Assembly: GCF_947507565.1 (NCBI RefSeq)
Contig: NC_089182.1
Span: 3,100,001 to 3,164,000, forward strand
Direction of reading: 5' to 3'
Origin: Oscarella lobularis
Taxonomy: Eukaryota > Porifera > Homoscleromorpha > Homosclerophorida > Oscarellidae
DNA length: 64,000 nucleotides
Part shown: positions 12,503-25,155 of the stretch, in pieces
How the letters are laid out: every line of letters starts with the position of its first letter
Numbering within the stretch: position 1 is the stretch's first letter
The notes under the pieces: generated by a model
What the model saw: the letters and a program-made list of their open reading frames with translations, nothing else
Database searches by the model: none
What the model was told of the DNA's origin: nothing
Position numbers and translations under genes: made by a program

Positions 12503-13639
12503 CTAAAATTCAAAACCGAGTTTGAGAATTTGATCTTCGAGAGTGAACTCCGTTTTGGGATCGTGCGTTTTGGTGAGTCGTCGCATCAAATCGAGATAGC
12601 GTCTCTCGGCGTCCTCCTCTCCGTCGATCATATCTTCATCGTCCCCGTCTATGCAATCGCTCTCTACTAGAGCAACTCCCCTACGCGGACGACCCCTTGG
12701 TCTCGGCTCCTCGAGTATCAACTCGTTAGGAAAGCCAAGACGAGCATCTTTGGACCCGAAATGACTCCTAATACCTTTGATGAGATCCTTCACAAAGGAA
12801 TAGCCTCTCTGTATAATGAGCCGTCGTTCCTTGAGAGGTCTAGAGCTATGAATGAGAGCGGCGGCAACCTGCGACGCTCGATCCACTTCCTCTTTACTCC
12901 ACAAAGGCAAGTGAGCCTCCATAGCGTCGTGCAGAAAATTGTCGATGACGTAGGCAACAGAGACGGGCATATTGGAGCAAATTTCGACAAACTCGTGCAA
13001 GAGAATGATCAGCTCGCGACTCACCACCGGCCCGTAGTGATCTTCCGCGAGCTGAATATCCACGAGTTGATGGAGATAGGAAGACGCTTTCTCTTCCAAC
13101 GAACTGAGATCGTCTGCCTTCATTTGACCCTTCACTTGACGAATGCGCTGTATAGCCAAAGCATCAAGCATAAACGAAAGCTGATCACTGCCCTTATAGA
13201 GTCAAAAGCCCCCAATAAAAATCAGAGGAATTGCATACGTGTACGTGCTCACTTGGGACGGAGGTGAGGGTGGTTTTCCGAGTCGTTCCCTGGCTTTCTT
13301 CTCCGCTTCGTGTTTCAACGCCTTCAGCTTTCCCACCGGATAGATGTCGACGTTGCGATCGACGTCTTCGTGACAATTCGAGCAGAGCCAGATGCCGTTT
13401 CGAACGCTCTTGCGCTCTTCGCTCGGCATCTTTTCGTCGTAGCGCGGTCCGCCGGACGCCGCCGCCGCTATGTGAGCCGCTTGGCCGACGTTCGTTGCTT
13501 TCCATTCGTTGCCGCTCGGTCCAAACGTCGGCGCATCGCAAATGGAGCAGTGGCCGCCGGCACGACGGTATAGAGTTTGCACGGTCTTCGCAGTGAAGTT
13601 GTCCTCCCTCATGGGCTCGAGTAGTCGTCGTGTAAACAC
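12503..13639 (-). CDS. HNH-endonuclease-like protein with helical C-terminal domain
   Basis: Two exons join through a ~65-nt intron (about 13188-13252), with acceptor gggcag before TGATCAGC. The first ~130 residues are an HNH domain: CSICD zinc-type pair, AAHIAAAASGGPRYD, then NGIWLCSNCHEDVD with a second Cys pair, followed by YPVGKLKALKHEAEKKA. This wording (AHI, GGPRYD, NGIWLC, CH, VD, YP) is typical of bacterial HNH nucleases, including anti-phage and CBASS effectors. The second part (~225 residues) is predicted helical, contains GRPRRG followed by acidic DGDDEDMIDGEED, and is unrecognised. Both Cys pairs and the catalytic His appear present. The stop lies 93 bp from the NASP stop (convergent). 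Bacterial ancestry and a nucleic-acid-cutting role are inferences. Confidence 0.8.
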
Positions 13640-13749
13640 TTAACGTACGTTACGTTTTCAAACCGACGGACCCAGGGACACCCACTGGGACGGACAAATG
13701 CTAAAATCAAGCTAAAACAAACAATGTCTCAGAATGTTCAATAGTAGGC

Positions 13750-15294
13750 CTAAACGTCCTCGTCAGCGTACAAGACATCAACACGCTTCCACTCGCGAAT
13801 GAATTCCGCAGATGACGGCCTGTTTTCCGGTTTATCATCCCAACATTTCTCCATCAAACGCCGCACCGGACCAGTGACAATAGCCTCCGTGCTTGGACGC
13901 ACTCCTTTGCAAACGTCTGCTTCAAGTTGTCGAAGGTTATAGTCGTAATAGGGCTCGTCCTCTGTAACGACTTCAAAGAGAACGATAGAGAACGAATAGA
14001 CATCGGCTTTGAGGAGGGCCTGAACTGACAGACGGTCACCACGAAGAACTTCGGGCGCCGAATATCGCGGAGTACCGCGACCGTAATTGGACATCGATGT
14101 CTCGACGTTGCTCTTCATCAAGCTCAGGCCAAAGTCGCTCAACTTTGCATTGCCCTCCTTATCCAGAAGCACGTTCTCGCTTTTGACGTCACAGTGCGCA
14201 ATGGGCGCAGGATGACGCGAGTGAAGATAATCTAATCCGGTGGCTACTTGCTCGACGATCTTCACCTTTTTGCTCTCTTCAATACGGAAGCTGTCGTCAT
14301 TACCGTAGCTGAGAAAAATGGCCCGATAAAGACTGCGCTCCATCGCCTCCATGACGATTCCCACCTTGTCTTCGTCCATGACGACTCCGTACATGTGTAC
14401 GATGTGAGAACTGTCGTCAAGCGAGGCCAAGATCTTCGCTTCCGAAAGAAAATCGTCCCTCAATCGTCGCGTCAAATTTTGCTTATGGAATTGCTTGTAG
14501 GCAATCCAACGACCCTTCCACAGGCCTCCATATACCTTCCCAAATCCGCCACTGCCAAGAGCCTTATCAGAGAGCTTGAGCTCGTCGTACGGAATCAACC
14601 ACTGTCCAGACTCGGCGGGTGGAGAGTCCTCCTCCGTAGATTCCGATTGATACTGTCGTTCTTGGAGCTGTATGTCCATCTGCCTGAACATTTCCACCAA
14701 ATCATCGTGAAAGCTGTCTGCTCCTATCCTCTCGTCAGCTCTTTCTGCAGCTTTTCTTCGTCGAGGCGGTATCACCTTTCCTGCGCGACCCAGTTTTCGA
14801 TTCTGCTTGTTGTCCACGTAGCGACGCGGTTCACAACTTGAAGGAGTCGAAGCCGAAGAATCGATGCTTCGATTTCCGTCCGCGTGCACCACGTGCGAAC
14901 CGAGCGGCTTTCCCACGCGTCCTTCGCGACGATTGAAAGCGGTGTCGGCGTACACTTTCGAAGACGCTGACGAGGTGGACGACGTGGTAACACTTCCGTC
15001 TTTGTGCTGAACGTGAGAGCCCACCTGCTTTCCTAAAGATCTGGTTACCTGCGTGGGTTTGCCTCGGTCCTACCTACCAACACGGCCGATCGATCTATTC
15101 ATCGCATTGTCGACGTAAGCGCGCGATGATGACGACGTGGAAGAACGACTACTGCTGCCACTATATGACGACGAAGAGGCAGACGAGCCGCCGCCGCCCG
15201 ATTTCGAAACAACGTGCGTTCCGTATGCGGCTCCAACCCGGCCAAGAGATCTGTTGTAAGAGTTGTCGACGTACGATCCGCCGCGGCGAGACAT
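13750..15294 (-). CDS. TKL-type protein kinase with four N-terminal YVDN/NR-GRVG repeats
   Basis: Two exons (15294-15078 and 15032-13750). Four copies of a ~25-residue motif open the protein: YVDNSYNRSLGRVG, YVDNAMNRSIGRVG, YADTAFNRREGRVG and YVDNKQNRKLGRAG. The first three are each followed by a GTHVV/GSHV segment, with Ser- or Gly-rich spacers between. After a helical linker the kinase domain starts at ~residue 235: GSGGFGKVYGG glycine loop, AYKQF lysine, HCDVKSENVLL catalytic loop, DFGL, and APEVL. The catalytic HRD Arg is Cys, which is seen in some active kinases. The sequence style is tyrosine-kinase-like Ser/Thr. No membrane segment or signal peptide. The repeat's role is unknown to me; it looks like a peptide-scale docking or assembly motif. 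Confidence 0.88.
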
Positions 15295-15510
15295 TGTGAA
15301 GAAGGCTGTGAAGAGCGCGACTGGGCTGGAAAGAAACTGACGGGATAACGAACAGGTGCGCATGTCAAATTATGTTGTGGCGCGGTGGGTTGGCCTTAGT
15401 ACTCATGTTCTCATTCAAGATTTCAACCGAGGTCCAGAAAGCGCAATTACGAGACTTGTGATGTCCTATTATTTAAAAATCATTCAACTTATTCTTTCTG
15501 TGTAAAAATT

Positions 15511-16787
15511 CTAATCTCGAAAGCCAAGTTCCGAAACCTTTCTTTGGGCCCACTGCATCACAACCATGCTTGAGCCATTTGCTAGAAAGCTTCGAATACT
15601 GCCTGGACCAAGACCTCGATAGAGACCAGAAAGGCCGCCCTTTTCCCTGACAGTCAATTTCATTCTTCTCCAAAGTGACATTTTCCTAAGACTTTCCTTA
15701 AAATCGTGTACTCCTAATGAATTAAAACACAAACCCTCCGTATCCTGCTTGGACCTGAGACTTCATATTTTCAAATGGCCACACTAGCCACCAAGCGCCT
15801 CTGTGTGCAAACAGTAAAGAAATTGCATCATAATTTCAAGGCATTCATGCGTACGTTGCTGCCACTCCAGAAATCAAAAATGGTCCCAAAGTAGTCTTGA
15901 ACAAATCAGGCTGAGTTCGACGAAGATAGTCAACAGTGATGAAATAGCTCGTCATGAGTCCAGCAGTTCGTATCCAGGTAACCCCAAAACCCTTTGAGAA
16001 GCAATAGCTAAGTAAAGAAATGCAATAACACTCCTATTAGTAGCACCTGATACAAATGCCGAACATCCCAAGCTTGACCCGTCTGTCGTCTAACCTGAGC
16101 AAGAAAAAATCAGCACACAGCAATCGCATCTTAAGAAGCTACTTTCGCATATTCCAAAGGCGTTTCAATTATAGATCTCGACGTTGCCGCCAGAAGACCC
16201 CCTATAATAACCCGCCTGCGTCATAAAAAAGCAATAATACGAGTGAAATTTCTGCTACACATCGAAACGTTACTAACAATTGCAATCCCTGCAGAACAGG
16301 CAGAGCCATTTCGGACGCAAACGTACCGTCCATGTACGTGTATCTGCATCCACGAAAGGGTAATCAAGATCTATGCAGTCTAGCGTAATGCGACAAACGT
16401 ACGCCGCTTCAAAAACAGCGAATTGCACGGACCGAAATATTCCGGATCCCATCAGTGGTGGCATGGCACCTCTGCAGAAAATCGACACCTAGGTCTAAGG
16501 AACGAACAAAGGGGCCTCTCTACCGATAGAGACCACGAATCCCGTCTCGCTGCAGCGTTTTCGTGAACGACTGGAACATGGTCGTTCGTTCGAATCCCGC
16601 CTGCGCCTGCATCTTTGTCTTGATCGTGTCGAACGGATGACCGACGACGACGCTTGTCGTTCCATAGAGAATTCCAACTGGAATTGATCGATGGAGTATA
16701 ATAACGCTGTTCTAATATTTGTGCTGTACCTCCGAGACCAATAAAACCCTCCTTCACCCAGTGTGTCCGCTGTTCGTTGTGCGTCAT
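15511..16787 (-). CDS. Mitochondrial carrier family protein (SLC25)
   Basis: Inner-membrane metabolite carrier, built from about eight short exons. The start MTHNEQRTHWVKEGFIGLGG at 16787 is followed by the first signature GHPFDTIKTKMQ with GIRGLYRG. The second repeat has ETPLEYAK near 16150. The third has WPFENMKSQVQAGYGG near 15760 and GLYRGLGPGSIRSFLANGSS near 15580, ending VSELGFRD. Three Px[D/E]xx[K/R] signatures in order make the family call secure. Substrate is not deduced. The junction between ~16327 and ~16195 is uncertain: the phase fits only if an alternative donor or acceptor pair is used. Confidence 0.88.
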
Positions 16788-17148
16788 CGGTCATCGGTCA
16801 TTGGAATTGCCCGTACAGACACTTCCAAACTTCCAAACTTCCAAACACAATGTATTTATTGCTCAATACAGTGCTAGAAACAAAAGAAGCAGGTTAACAA
16901 CAATGGTAATATGTAATAAGAAAAGTATTGTCAGTGCAACTAGAGACGCAACACTTTCGACACAATCTAATGGCTAACAAATTTCAATCAATTAATTATT
17001 AGAGCCCAATTTTGGCACCGCTTCTTCTCAGGAGAGGGATATAGAATCTATTCAATAAAAAATTCGTCTAGTACGGCCCCACGGCGATCATTACGACGTC
17101 AGATTAGGACTACCCTGAAAAACAAATAGAAAACTCTCCTCCTTTTAT
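16788..17148. other. Gap between carrier start and the coiled-coil/ankyrin gene stop
   Basis: Upstream region of the carrier gene, shared with the 3' UTR of the downstream-facing minus-strand ankyrin gene, whose stop codon overlaps an AATAAA-like signal (taaataaaagg). No further gene is seen. Confidence 0.5.
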
Positions 17149-20100
17149 TTACATAAGCTTTATTACTTTTCGGTCAAGAGTAGGACTCATATACACCATG
17201 TGAGCATAGAGGAGAGTCGCTATTCCTTCGTGAGGAGTCTCCATGGCAATCTGCAAGGCTGTGCTACCATCCTGTGTAAGAGAGAAGAAAAAAATTAATA
17301 AATATTGATCTTAGCCACACGTTTCTTACATTATCCTTAGCACTGACGTTGCAGCTCGGCTGCGCCAGGAGAAGACGCGCGATTTCCTCGTGACCGTGCT
17401 CGCAGGCGCACATCAACGCCGTCGATCCGTCCATGTCCTGCACGGAAGCGTCGGCGCGCGCAGCGAGAAGGAGTCGAACGACTTCGACGTTGCCGTGGGT
17501 GACGGCGAGCATCAAAGCCGTCTGGCCATCCTAAAAACAGGACAAAAATGAGGATAGAAGTAGAGCGCAATTTCTGTTGCATACTCGCGATGCTTGAACG
17601 TTCACGTCGCCGTACAAGTAGAGTTTTCGAAGCACTCTTCTGTCGGTGTGTCCGCCGATTTCGACGGGTGCTGACAGCATGATTGGAGTGTAGCCACCCT
17701 GAAGCACGCATTTGCCGCCGAGTAAACACCCTCGGCTTTTTTGTTCTTACCGCATTTTGAAGATCGACGTCGCAATACTGGGTATCAAGCAGAATTTCAA
17801 CTGACGGGAAGTTTGAGTTCGAGACCAAGTAGTGCAATGCTGTATTGCCCTAAAACGCGCGAGGCTGGCATATCGATCTCTCGTATCTACGATTTTCACT
17901 CACGTTGCCGTCAGTGCAGTTGATAACAAATTTGAGTAGACTGTGTGAGAATTGAGCCAACGCCTTTACCCATTTCTTCAAGTCCGGTTCCGAGCACTGT
18001 GCCGTGCTAGTCAGCGTAAACCAGTGACGCTTAATCGTATTCACATTGGAAATCTGAAAAAGAAAATATTGTATCTTTTTGAACGGTACCGCGTACTCCT
18101 CTCACTTCAGTTGTCGTTTCAGGCTTCTTTTCTTTCTCCAACATTTCCGCCGCGTCAATGCAAGCCTGTCTCAACGCTGGACTAAGTCCTGCGGCTACAG
18201 CAAAATCCCTATACACAAAAGCAACGTTACTGAAGACAAGAGTATATACATATATACACGTCGTCCAACTCACTCTCGTCCCTCAGAATCTTCGTCTGGA
18301 TTGGGCAAAAACGAGAGTCGTTTCGGCAAGCGATCCAACTCGCCCCGCGCGGCTTCGTCCGTTCGTTGACGCCGTCGCAAAATCACTTCGCCATTTTCGG
18401 TCGTCTTCATTCCGCCGCCGGTCGGCGACGTCGGCGACTCTCGTCTCACGCGCGCCAGTTCATCCTGCAATTCCTCAAGTCGAGTCTCTAGCTCTTTGAT
18501 TCGACCGCCGAGCGCCGTCACCACGCCGCGTTCCGGCGTAGACGCTCTTCGTTTCGAACTTTTCGTCGTCGAAGTCGCCGCCGCCGCCGCCGCCGCTGCC
18601 TTGGAAGATGCCCCGGCACCTTTCAACTTATTGATTTCGCTCTGCAACACTTCGTTTTCCTTCAGCAATTCGGCGACGTGAGCTTCCAAGCTGACGCACT
18701 CCGTCTTGAGATTCTCCGCCTGTTCAGCGCGTCGAATCGCCACCTCTTCGTTCTTTCGAAGCGTCTTGATCTTCTCCGTCTGCTCCTCGATCTTCCGACG
18801 ATCTTTCTCGCGTCGGCTCTGCAATTTATTGTTCTCCTCCTCGAGCTCGAGAACCAAATCGTTCAGATGTACGAGATCCTTCGATTCCTCCTTCATCTGT
18901 CGTTGACTGGTGCCGTAATCGTCGAGTCGCTTCTGCAATTGCTGATTGTCCTTCTCCAGCTCCGCTATGACTTGTTTCAGCGAGGCAATGTCCTGAGCGC
19001 CGCGTTCGGCGTGATCTTGCTTGTCCTGATCGACCAATAGCATGAGGTTTTGATTGGCTAGTTTCAATTCGCGAACGTCGGAGACGAGATACTCGCGATC
19101 CTGACCCAGTTCCTGATTCTTCTGCTTCCAAACGGCGATTTCGAGTTCGAGTTCGCGAATTTCTCTGTGTAACATTTTCACTTCGCCTTCGAAGCTCTTC
19201 ACTTCCTTCTGCTTGAATTTCACTTGTTCCTGAAGCAGGGGCACCTGTTTGCTGTGCAATTTCTGCACGGATATCTCGTCCTGTAAGTCGTCGACTTGCA
19301 TTTCGAGAGTGCGACACTTTTTCGCCAAATCTATCGCCTCTTGCGCTCTGACGTCGGACAATTGCTTCTGCTGCTGAATGACGGGCAATTGCTGTTCGTA
19401 ATCTTGCAGTTTCCATTCTAATTGAGCCTTCTCTTGATCCAATTCCTTGATGTCTTCCATGCGACTCGTGAGCGACTCGAGTTTCTTTCTCAACGTCTTG
19501 TTCTCCTCCTGCAATTTCGAATTTTTCTCCGTAATCGCCGGAATGCTCTTCTCCATTTCGTCGATCACTATCTGAATCTGACGATTCTCCGCGCGCGATT
19601 GGCTCACCGACTCCTCGAGAAGCTTCACCTTGTCCTTCATCAGTCGATTCTCCGATCGAAGCAACTCGACCTCGTCGGCGTCCAACAGACCAGAGCGCGA
19701 CTCGGGCCAAGCGCTACGCTCCACCGTAACGACCGAATTCGAACTCTTCTCCGCTTCCGCCACTAATTCCTTCACCTTCGCCTCTAGTTCAGTAACCGTT
19801 CGTTCTTTTGTTTTCAGAAGCGTTTCTTTCTCGGCTAAAGCGCGCTCGTTTTCGGCGAGGCGCTTCGCATTCGCCGCCTCCGCTTCCTCGATGGTCTTCT
19901 TCAGCTCGCCGATTACGCGATCCTGCGCCTCTTTCGTTTTGCGCGCGTCTTCGCTCGCTTCGGCCTTCTCCGATCTCAGGCTAGTCATTTGATCGTCGGC
20001 CGCTTCGGTCTCCTTCTGCAGGCTGACGATTTTCGATCGCGCCTCGCGTAGATCCTCGCGAAGCGCCGCATTGGAGTCCTGCAATTGTCTCAACTGTTTC

Positions 20101-23100
20101 TCGCTGTCGCGTAGCGACTTCGAGACGACGTCGAGCTCGTCTCCCGTTCCTTTCAAATCGGCGAGACGACGTTCGAGATCGCGTTTCTCTTCGTCTAAAT
20201 CGGCTCTCGCCTTTCGCGTCTCGTCGAGGTCGGTTTTGAGTCGCGCGCTCTCGTCGCCCAGTCCGGACAGATTGATGTTGAGCAGCTGAACTTGACCCTC
20301 CAAATCCAATTTCTCCTTCTCCAACACGAGCGACTCCTCTTTCATCTTCGGAATCGTTTCGTCTTCGTACTGCTGCAAGCGTCGTCGCATGTCGACGTTT
20401 TTCTCCTGCAACAGTCGCATCGTCTCGCGCTGTTCGCCGGTCAATTGAACGGCCTTCGCCTGCGCCGACGCCAGTTCGTCGACACGCTCCTCGAGCGTCG
20501 TCTTCGCTTCCGTCAAGTCGGAATTCTCGCGCTCCAAATCGCCAACGCGTCCGGAAACGCTGTATAGACTCGTCGTCAATTGCGTTATTTCGACGTCCTT
20601 TTCGCTTAGCGACGCGTCCAGTTCGTCGCAACGCTTCGCCAACTGATCGGCTCTCTCGCTCTCCTTGCGCATGTCGTCGACCCGACTCTCCAATTCGACG
20701 ACACTTCGTCGCGTTTCGTCGTAATCCCTCCTGACGTCGTTCGACTCTTTCTCTCGAACGACGATCTTTTCGCTGAGCACTTTCACCTCCTCCGTCATTC
20801 GTTCGCACTTGATTGCCGCCTCGTTTTTCTCGCGCTTTTCCTTGTCCAACTGCTGCGCCAATCGCTCGACGTCGTCCTTCAGTTCGGCATTCGTTTTCTC
20901 CTCAATCAAAAGTCGTCCTTCGCTCGCGCTCAACTGAACTTGCAAATCGTCGACCGTTTCCCGAAGTCGTCTCGTCTCCTCGCTCGCCGCCGGCAACTCG
21001 CTTTGAAGCTCGTCGATTCGATTCTGAAGCTGTTCGATGCGCAATTCGCGCTGCGCTATTTCCGATCCGAACGCCAATTCCTTCTCCCTCAGCAGCCGAT
21101 CGTGCTCCAATCCCAAACGATCCCACTCCGCTTCTCGCGTCGCCAACGTCTCGCGCACCTCCTTCACCCGATCGCCCAAGCGATCGATCTCGGCTTCGTG
21201 GGCCGCTCGAACTCTCTCGAACTCGCTCGCCAGCGCGTCCTTTTCCTTCGTCGCCTTTCGCAGCTCGTCCTCGCCGACGATCGCACGTTCGAGCGCTCGT
21301 CGTCGTTCGGCGTCGACGCGCACGACGTCCGACTCCTTCTCCGCAATCGTCTCCGTCAACTGTCGTCGTTCCTCGTCGAACGCGCGTCGTTCGCTCTCGA
21401 AGGCGACGCCCGTTGCGACGTCGGCTCGCAATCGCGACGCTTCCTCTTCGAGTTCGGCGCACTGGTTACGCGTCGTCGCCAGCAGTTTCTGCAACTCGTC
21501 GCATTTCTGCGTCTTCTCGGCGTTCACCTCCTCCAAATAGTTGAAATGTTCGTCCATCGCTTGGCGTCGTTCCTCGACCACGTTCTCGACGTCTGTCAAC
21601 TGCCGCTGAAATTTCTCCTGCACGGCGAGTATGACCTCCTGCTCCTTCAGCTCCAACGCCAATCGATGTTTCTCGTCCGACGTCGACTCCAAGATGTGAA
21701 GTCGACTTTCAAGCACGCGTTTCTCGCTCTGCAACGTCTGCACTTCGTCCTTGAGATCGTTCACCAACGCTTCGCCGTCGTTGACGTCGACTTTGAGCTC
21801 GGCCGACTGCTGCTCTTCCAGCTTGAGAGCGCGCAACACGCGATCGACTTCGTGCTGAATGTTCTTATTCTGTTCCTCGGCGTCTTTCGCCTTCTGCCAC
21901 AGAAGACTATTCTCCACGCGAAGACCGCGAACCGTTTCGAGCAATTCGTGCTTCTCGATGGCGAGCTGTTCGTTCTCCGTTCCCAGCGACGTCACCGAAC
22001 GACTCTCGTTGTGAAGACGACGCTCGAGCGACGCCAATTCCTCGACGTAATCGTGCATTTTCGCCTGAGCGGCGTCGAGTTCGCCCTTCGCTACCTTGTA
22101 CGCGCATCGCGTCTGCTCCTGATCGCGCTCGAGCATCACGCAGCGCGACTCCAACGACTGGAGTCGACTCTGCGTCTCCTCGATCACTTCGGCCGCGTGG
22201 GCGACGCTGTCAACTTGCGAGTCGGGCAGGCCGCACGTACGCTGCAATTCGGTCATGCGAACGAAGACGTCGTCTAAGGCGTCGCGCAGCGAACGAAGTT
22301 CCGTCACTTCGGCTTCCGTCTCGCGCAGTCGCGTCGTCGTTTCGCTCAGCGTCGCGTTCAGCGCGTCGACGCGCTTCTTTTCCGACGCCAATTCGACCGT
22401 CGCTTTTTCGTCGATCGTCGCCTTTCGTCGCTCCATCAATAGTCGCCGATTTTGCTGCTTCAGACGATTATTCTCGGCCGACAATTGTTCCTTTTCCACG
22501 CCCATTTCGCGCGTAACACTCTGCAATTGGCCGCCGAGCGATTGACGCTCCTCCGCCAAAATCGTCTTCAAGTTGTTCACCGACTGGGCGAGTCCGGCGC
22601 ACTCGCCACGCAGACGTTCAACCGTCTTTTTCAATTTCATATTCTCGTCCATCAATTTGATTTGATACGCGGAGCCGGTCGCACTGCTCTCCGGCGACGT
22701 CATCATCATCCCCGAGCTATCGAGCGACGAAAAGCTGCCGGACGGCGTCGAAACGAGCGGACTCGCCGATCTCGCGGGACTCTGCGCGGTGACGGCGGCG
22801 GCAAATTGCTGCTGTTGCTGTTGCTGAAGAGCGACGACCTGCGCTTCGAGTCGTCGTTTGTCCTCTTCGAGTCGTCCGAGCTGGGTTTTGAGTTTGGGAA
22901 TTGCTTTCACCTGCTGTTCCGATTCCTTCCACTTCGCTATAGCGCTGTCGGCGACTTGCGTGAGAAGCGTCGCGTCGGTCGAGTTCTTCTGAAGACGTCG
23001 GACGTCCTTTTCGAGTGCGACGTTTCGCGCGCGAACTTCGCGCAATTCGCGTCGGATTTCGTCGTCGCCGGATCGTCGCTTGAGCGTGCTCTCGCCGGCC

Positions 23101-24760
23101 GTTCGCCACTTTTCTAGTTCGTCGAGAAGCTCCGCATTTCGACTCTCCAACTCCTTCAGTTGAATCTGAACGACGTCCTGCGCCTGTTTCTCGGGAAAAC
23201 CGCGCGCTTTCTGACCGAGCACGAGGCCGAATTGTCGCTCTCGCTTCAGCGCGCGATTCTCGTCCTCCAGTTCAACGACGCGCTGTTGAAGCTCGGGAAT
23301 GCGCCGATTCTCGTCCTGTAGCAATTGCAGACTGACCATACTCGACGACATCGACTTCTTCGCCCCTTTCGACCAATCGCGAACGCCGCCGCCGCCGCCG
23401 CTGCCTTCGACGCCGCTCTCCAAATTCAACCGCAACTCCTGTTTCTCCATCTCCAACGCGCCCACCTGATGCCTCAACGCCGGAAGGACCTTGTTCTCCG
23501 ACTCCAGCATCTGTATTCGAGCCAAAAGCGCGTCCATTTCCGCGCGTATGTCGTTCACGACCGCCGTCGGAATGTTACGCAGCGACGGAAACGGCGACGT
23601 CGACATGGAATCCGTACTCGGCGACGGCGACGATTCGTAATGAGAGCCGCCGCCGCCGCCGACGAGCGGACTTTGCTTTACGTCGCGTCGCTCTTCGTCC
23701 GTACCTAATTCCGATATAAAAAAATCGCTTCCCATGGAAACGGAACGTCGTAGAGCCGCTTTTGCTTCCTCCGCTTTCGGCTTGTTCTTTTTTCGTCGTA
23801 CGACGCCGCCCGCGTCGTCGCCGCTTTTCGTCGCCACGAGCGCGGCGGCCAGATGGGTCATTCGTTCCGGACTGGCACTGTGACTTTGTCGTTCGGCTTT
23901 TAGACGCGGCGAGCCGTCGGCTACGGTGATGACGGGAGCAAATTGATCGGGACGTCGGATTGGCTTTGGCGGAGGTTGCTTCTTTCTGCCGCCGCCGCCG
24001 CCGTCAGACGACCGCATATCCATTTCAGCAAAGGCGGGATTCATAAACATAAATGGCTACAAAGGAAAAAAATTATTTATTGACGCGATCACGTGATATC
24101 AATAAAAATGAATTATATTATAGACCCAAATATATTGCGTATATTTTTTCTCCCCCGCGCGCCGTCCCCCTTCCGGTGCAAAGGAAATCTCACCTCGGAC
24201 TCTTTCCTCTCGTCGTCGGGCCCACTATCCGACGAGCTATCCTCGTCCTCGTCTTCGTCATCGTCGCCTTCGTCGACCGATTGTCGACGCAGAGCGACGA
24301 TCTGCTTCGTAATCGCCTTGATTTCCATGGCCGTTTCCTCTCGCGATCCTTTGGCATCGCGACTCGCGACCGGCGGCGGCGGCGGCGGCGGCGCTGCCGC
24401 CTGCGTCTGTGCTTCCTTTCCGTTCGTCTTGATCGTCGCTGCGTCGTCGTTCTTCGAAACGACGGCGGTGGCGGCGGCGGCGGCGCGCGCAACGTCGCCT
24501 GTGAGATCGTCGAGAGACGCTACGGAGTCGGAGAGATTTCCCTTGCCGCCGAATCGGCCCGAATCGACGGCGTCGGCGCGAAAGACGTTCGATCCCGGCG
24601 TGAAGTCGGCCGCCGGCGCGTTCGCCATTGCCAAGCGGCGACCGACATCGTCTTTCGGCTGGTCGTCTTTCTTTTTCTTGCTGCTCTTTCGGCTGAATTT
24701 CTGACGGAGGACGGAACGAACGCTGCTGCGCTTCGTTTCGCCGCCTGGCTTGCTTGACAT
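17149..24760 (-). CDS. Giant coiled-coil protein with C-terminal KANK-type ankyrin repeats
   Basis: Eight exons, ~2,380 residues. Exon 1 (24760-24194) is basic then acidic, with a poly-Pro tract. Exon 2 (24056-18274) is a single 5.8-kb exon coding ~1,700 residues of nearly continuous coiled coil (heptad Leu/Glu/Lys/Arg) with a Gln run and Gly-rich spacers. Exons 3-8 (18208-17149) code a short helical lead-in and about five ankyrin repeats, including [53 protein letters not shown] and [14 protein letters not shown]. Order and wording closely follow the KANK1-4 ankyrin domain, which binds KIF21A. The N-terminal KN motif that binds talin was not found, and vertebrate KANKs have only a short coiled coil. 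A cortical or cytoskeletal scaffold role is inferred. Confidence 0.85.
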
Positions 24761-25155
24761 TTCGTCCGAGGAGTGCGAAACGGCGTTGACGTTTGTCTGA
24801 CGGATTGGTCTTTGTGTCCGAGTACGCGTGCGCCGTTTCGCCTACGGGCAGGACAAAGGGGGCCCCACTTATATCCGGTCTCCAAAATTAGGCTTTTTCT
24901 GTTTCACTGCATTGTTATGGACTAAGAAAGTAAGCAGAAATGTCAGCAGTGCTGCGGCAGATGAATTGTTAATTATTGCCATCAGGTGCAATTAGAAAAG
25001 TTCACGTGAGATGTCCAGAGAAGGTTCTAAATTCCGTACCGTACGAACTTCTGCATTTTGGTTTAGAAAAGATGTTAATTCTAAAGATAGATAGTACATG
25101 ATTGCAAAGTAAACATGCATGCCATTACATCAGTACCACCTACACCGGCCCGATG
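24761..25155. other. Intergenic, no gene seen
   Basis: Upstream flank of the coiled-coil/ankyrin gene and 3' flank of the phosphatase gene. No ORF, RNA or repeat is supported. Confidence 0.55.

Noticed and set aside
20813-22277. Long plus-strand ORFs opposite the coiled-coil exon (Arg/Leu-rich)
   Set aside because: They are antisense shadows of a long, stop-poor GC-rich coding exon.
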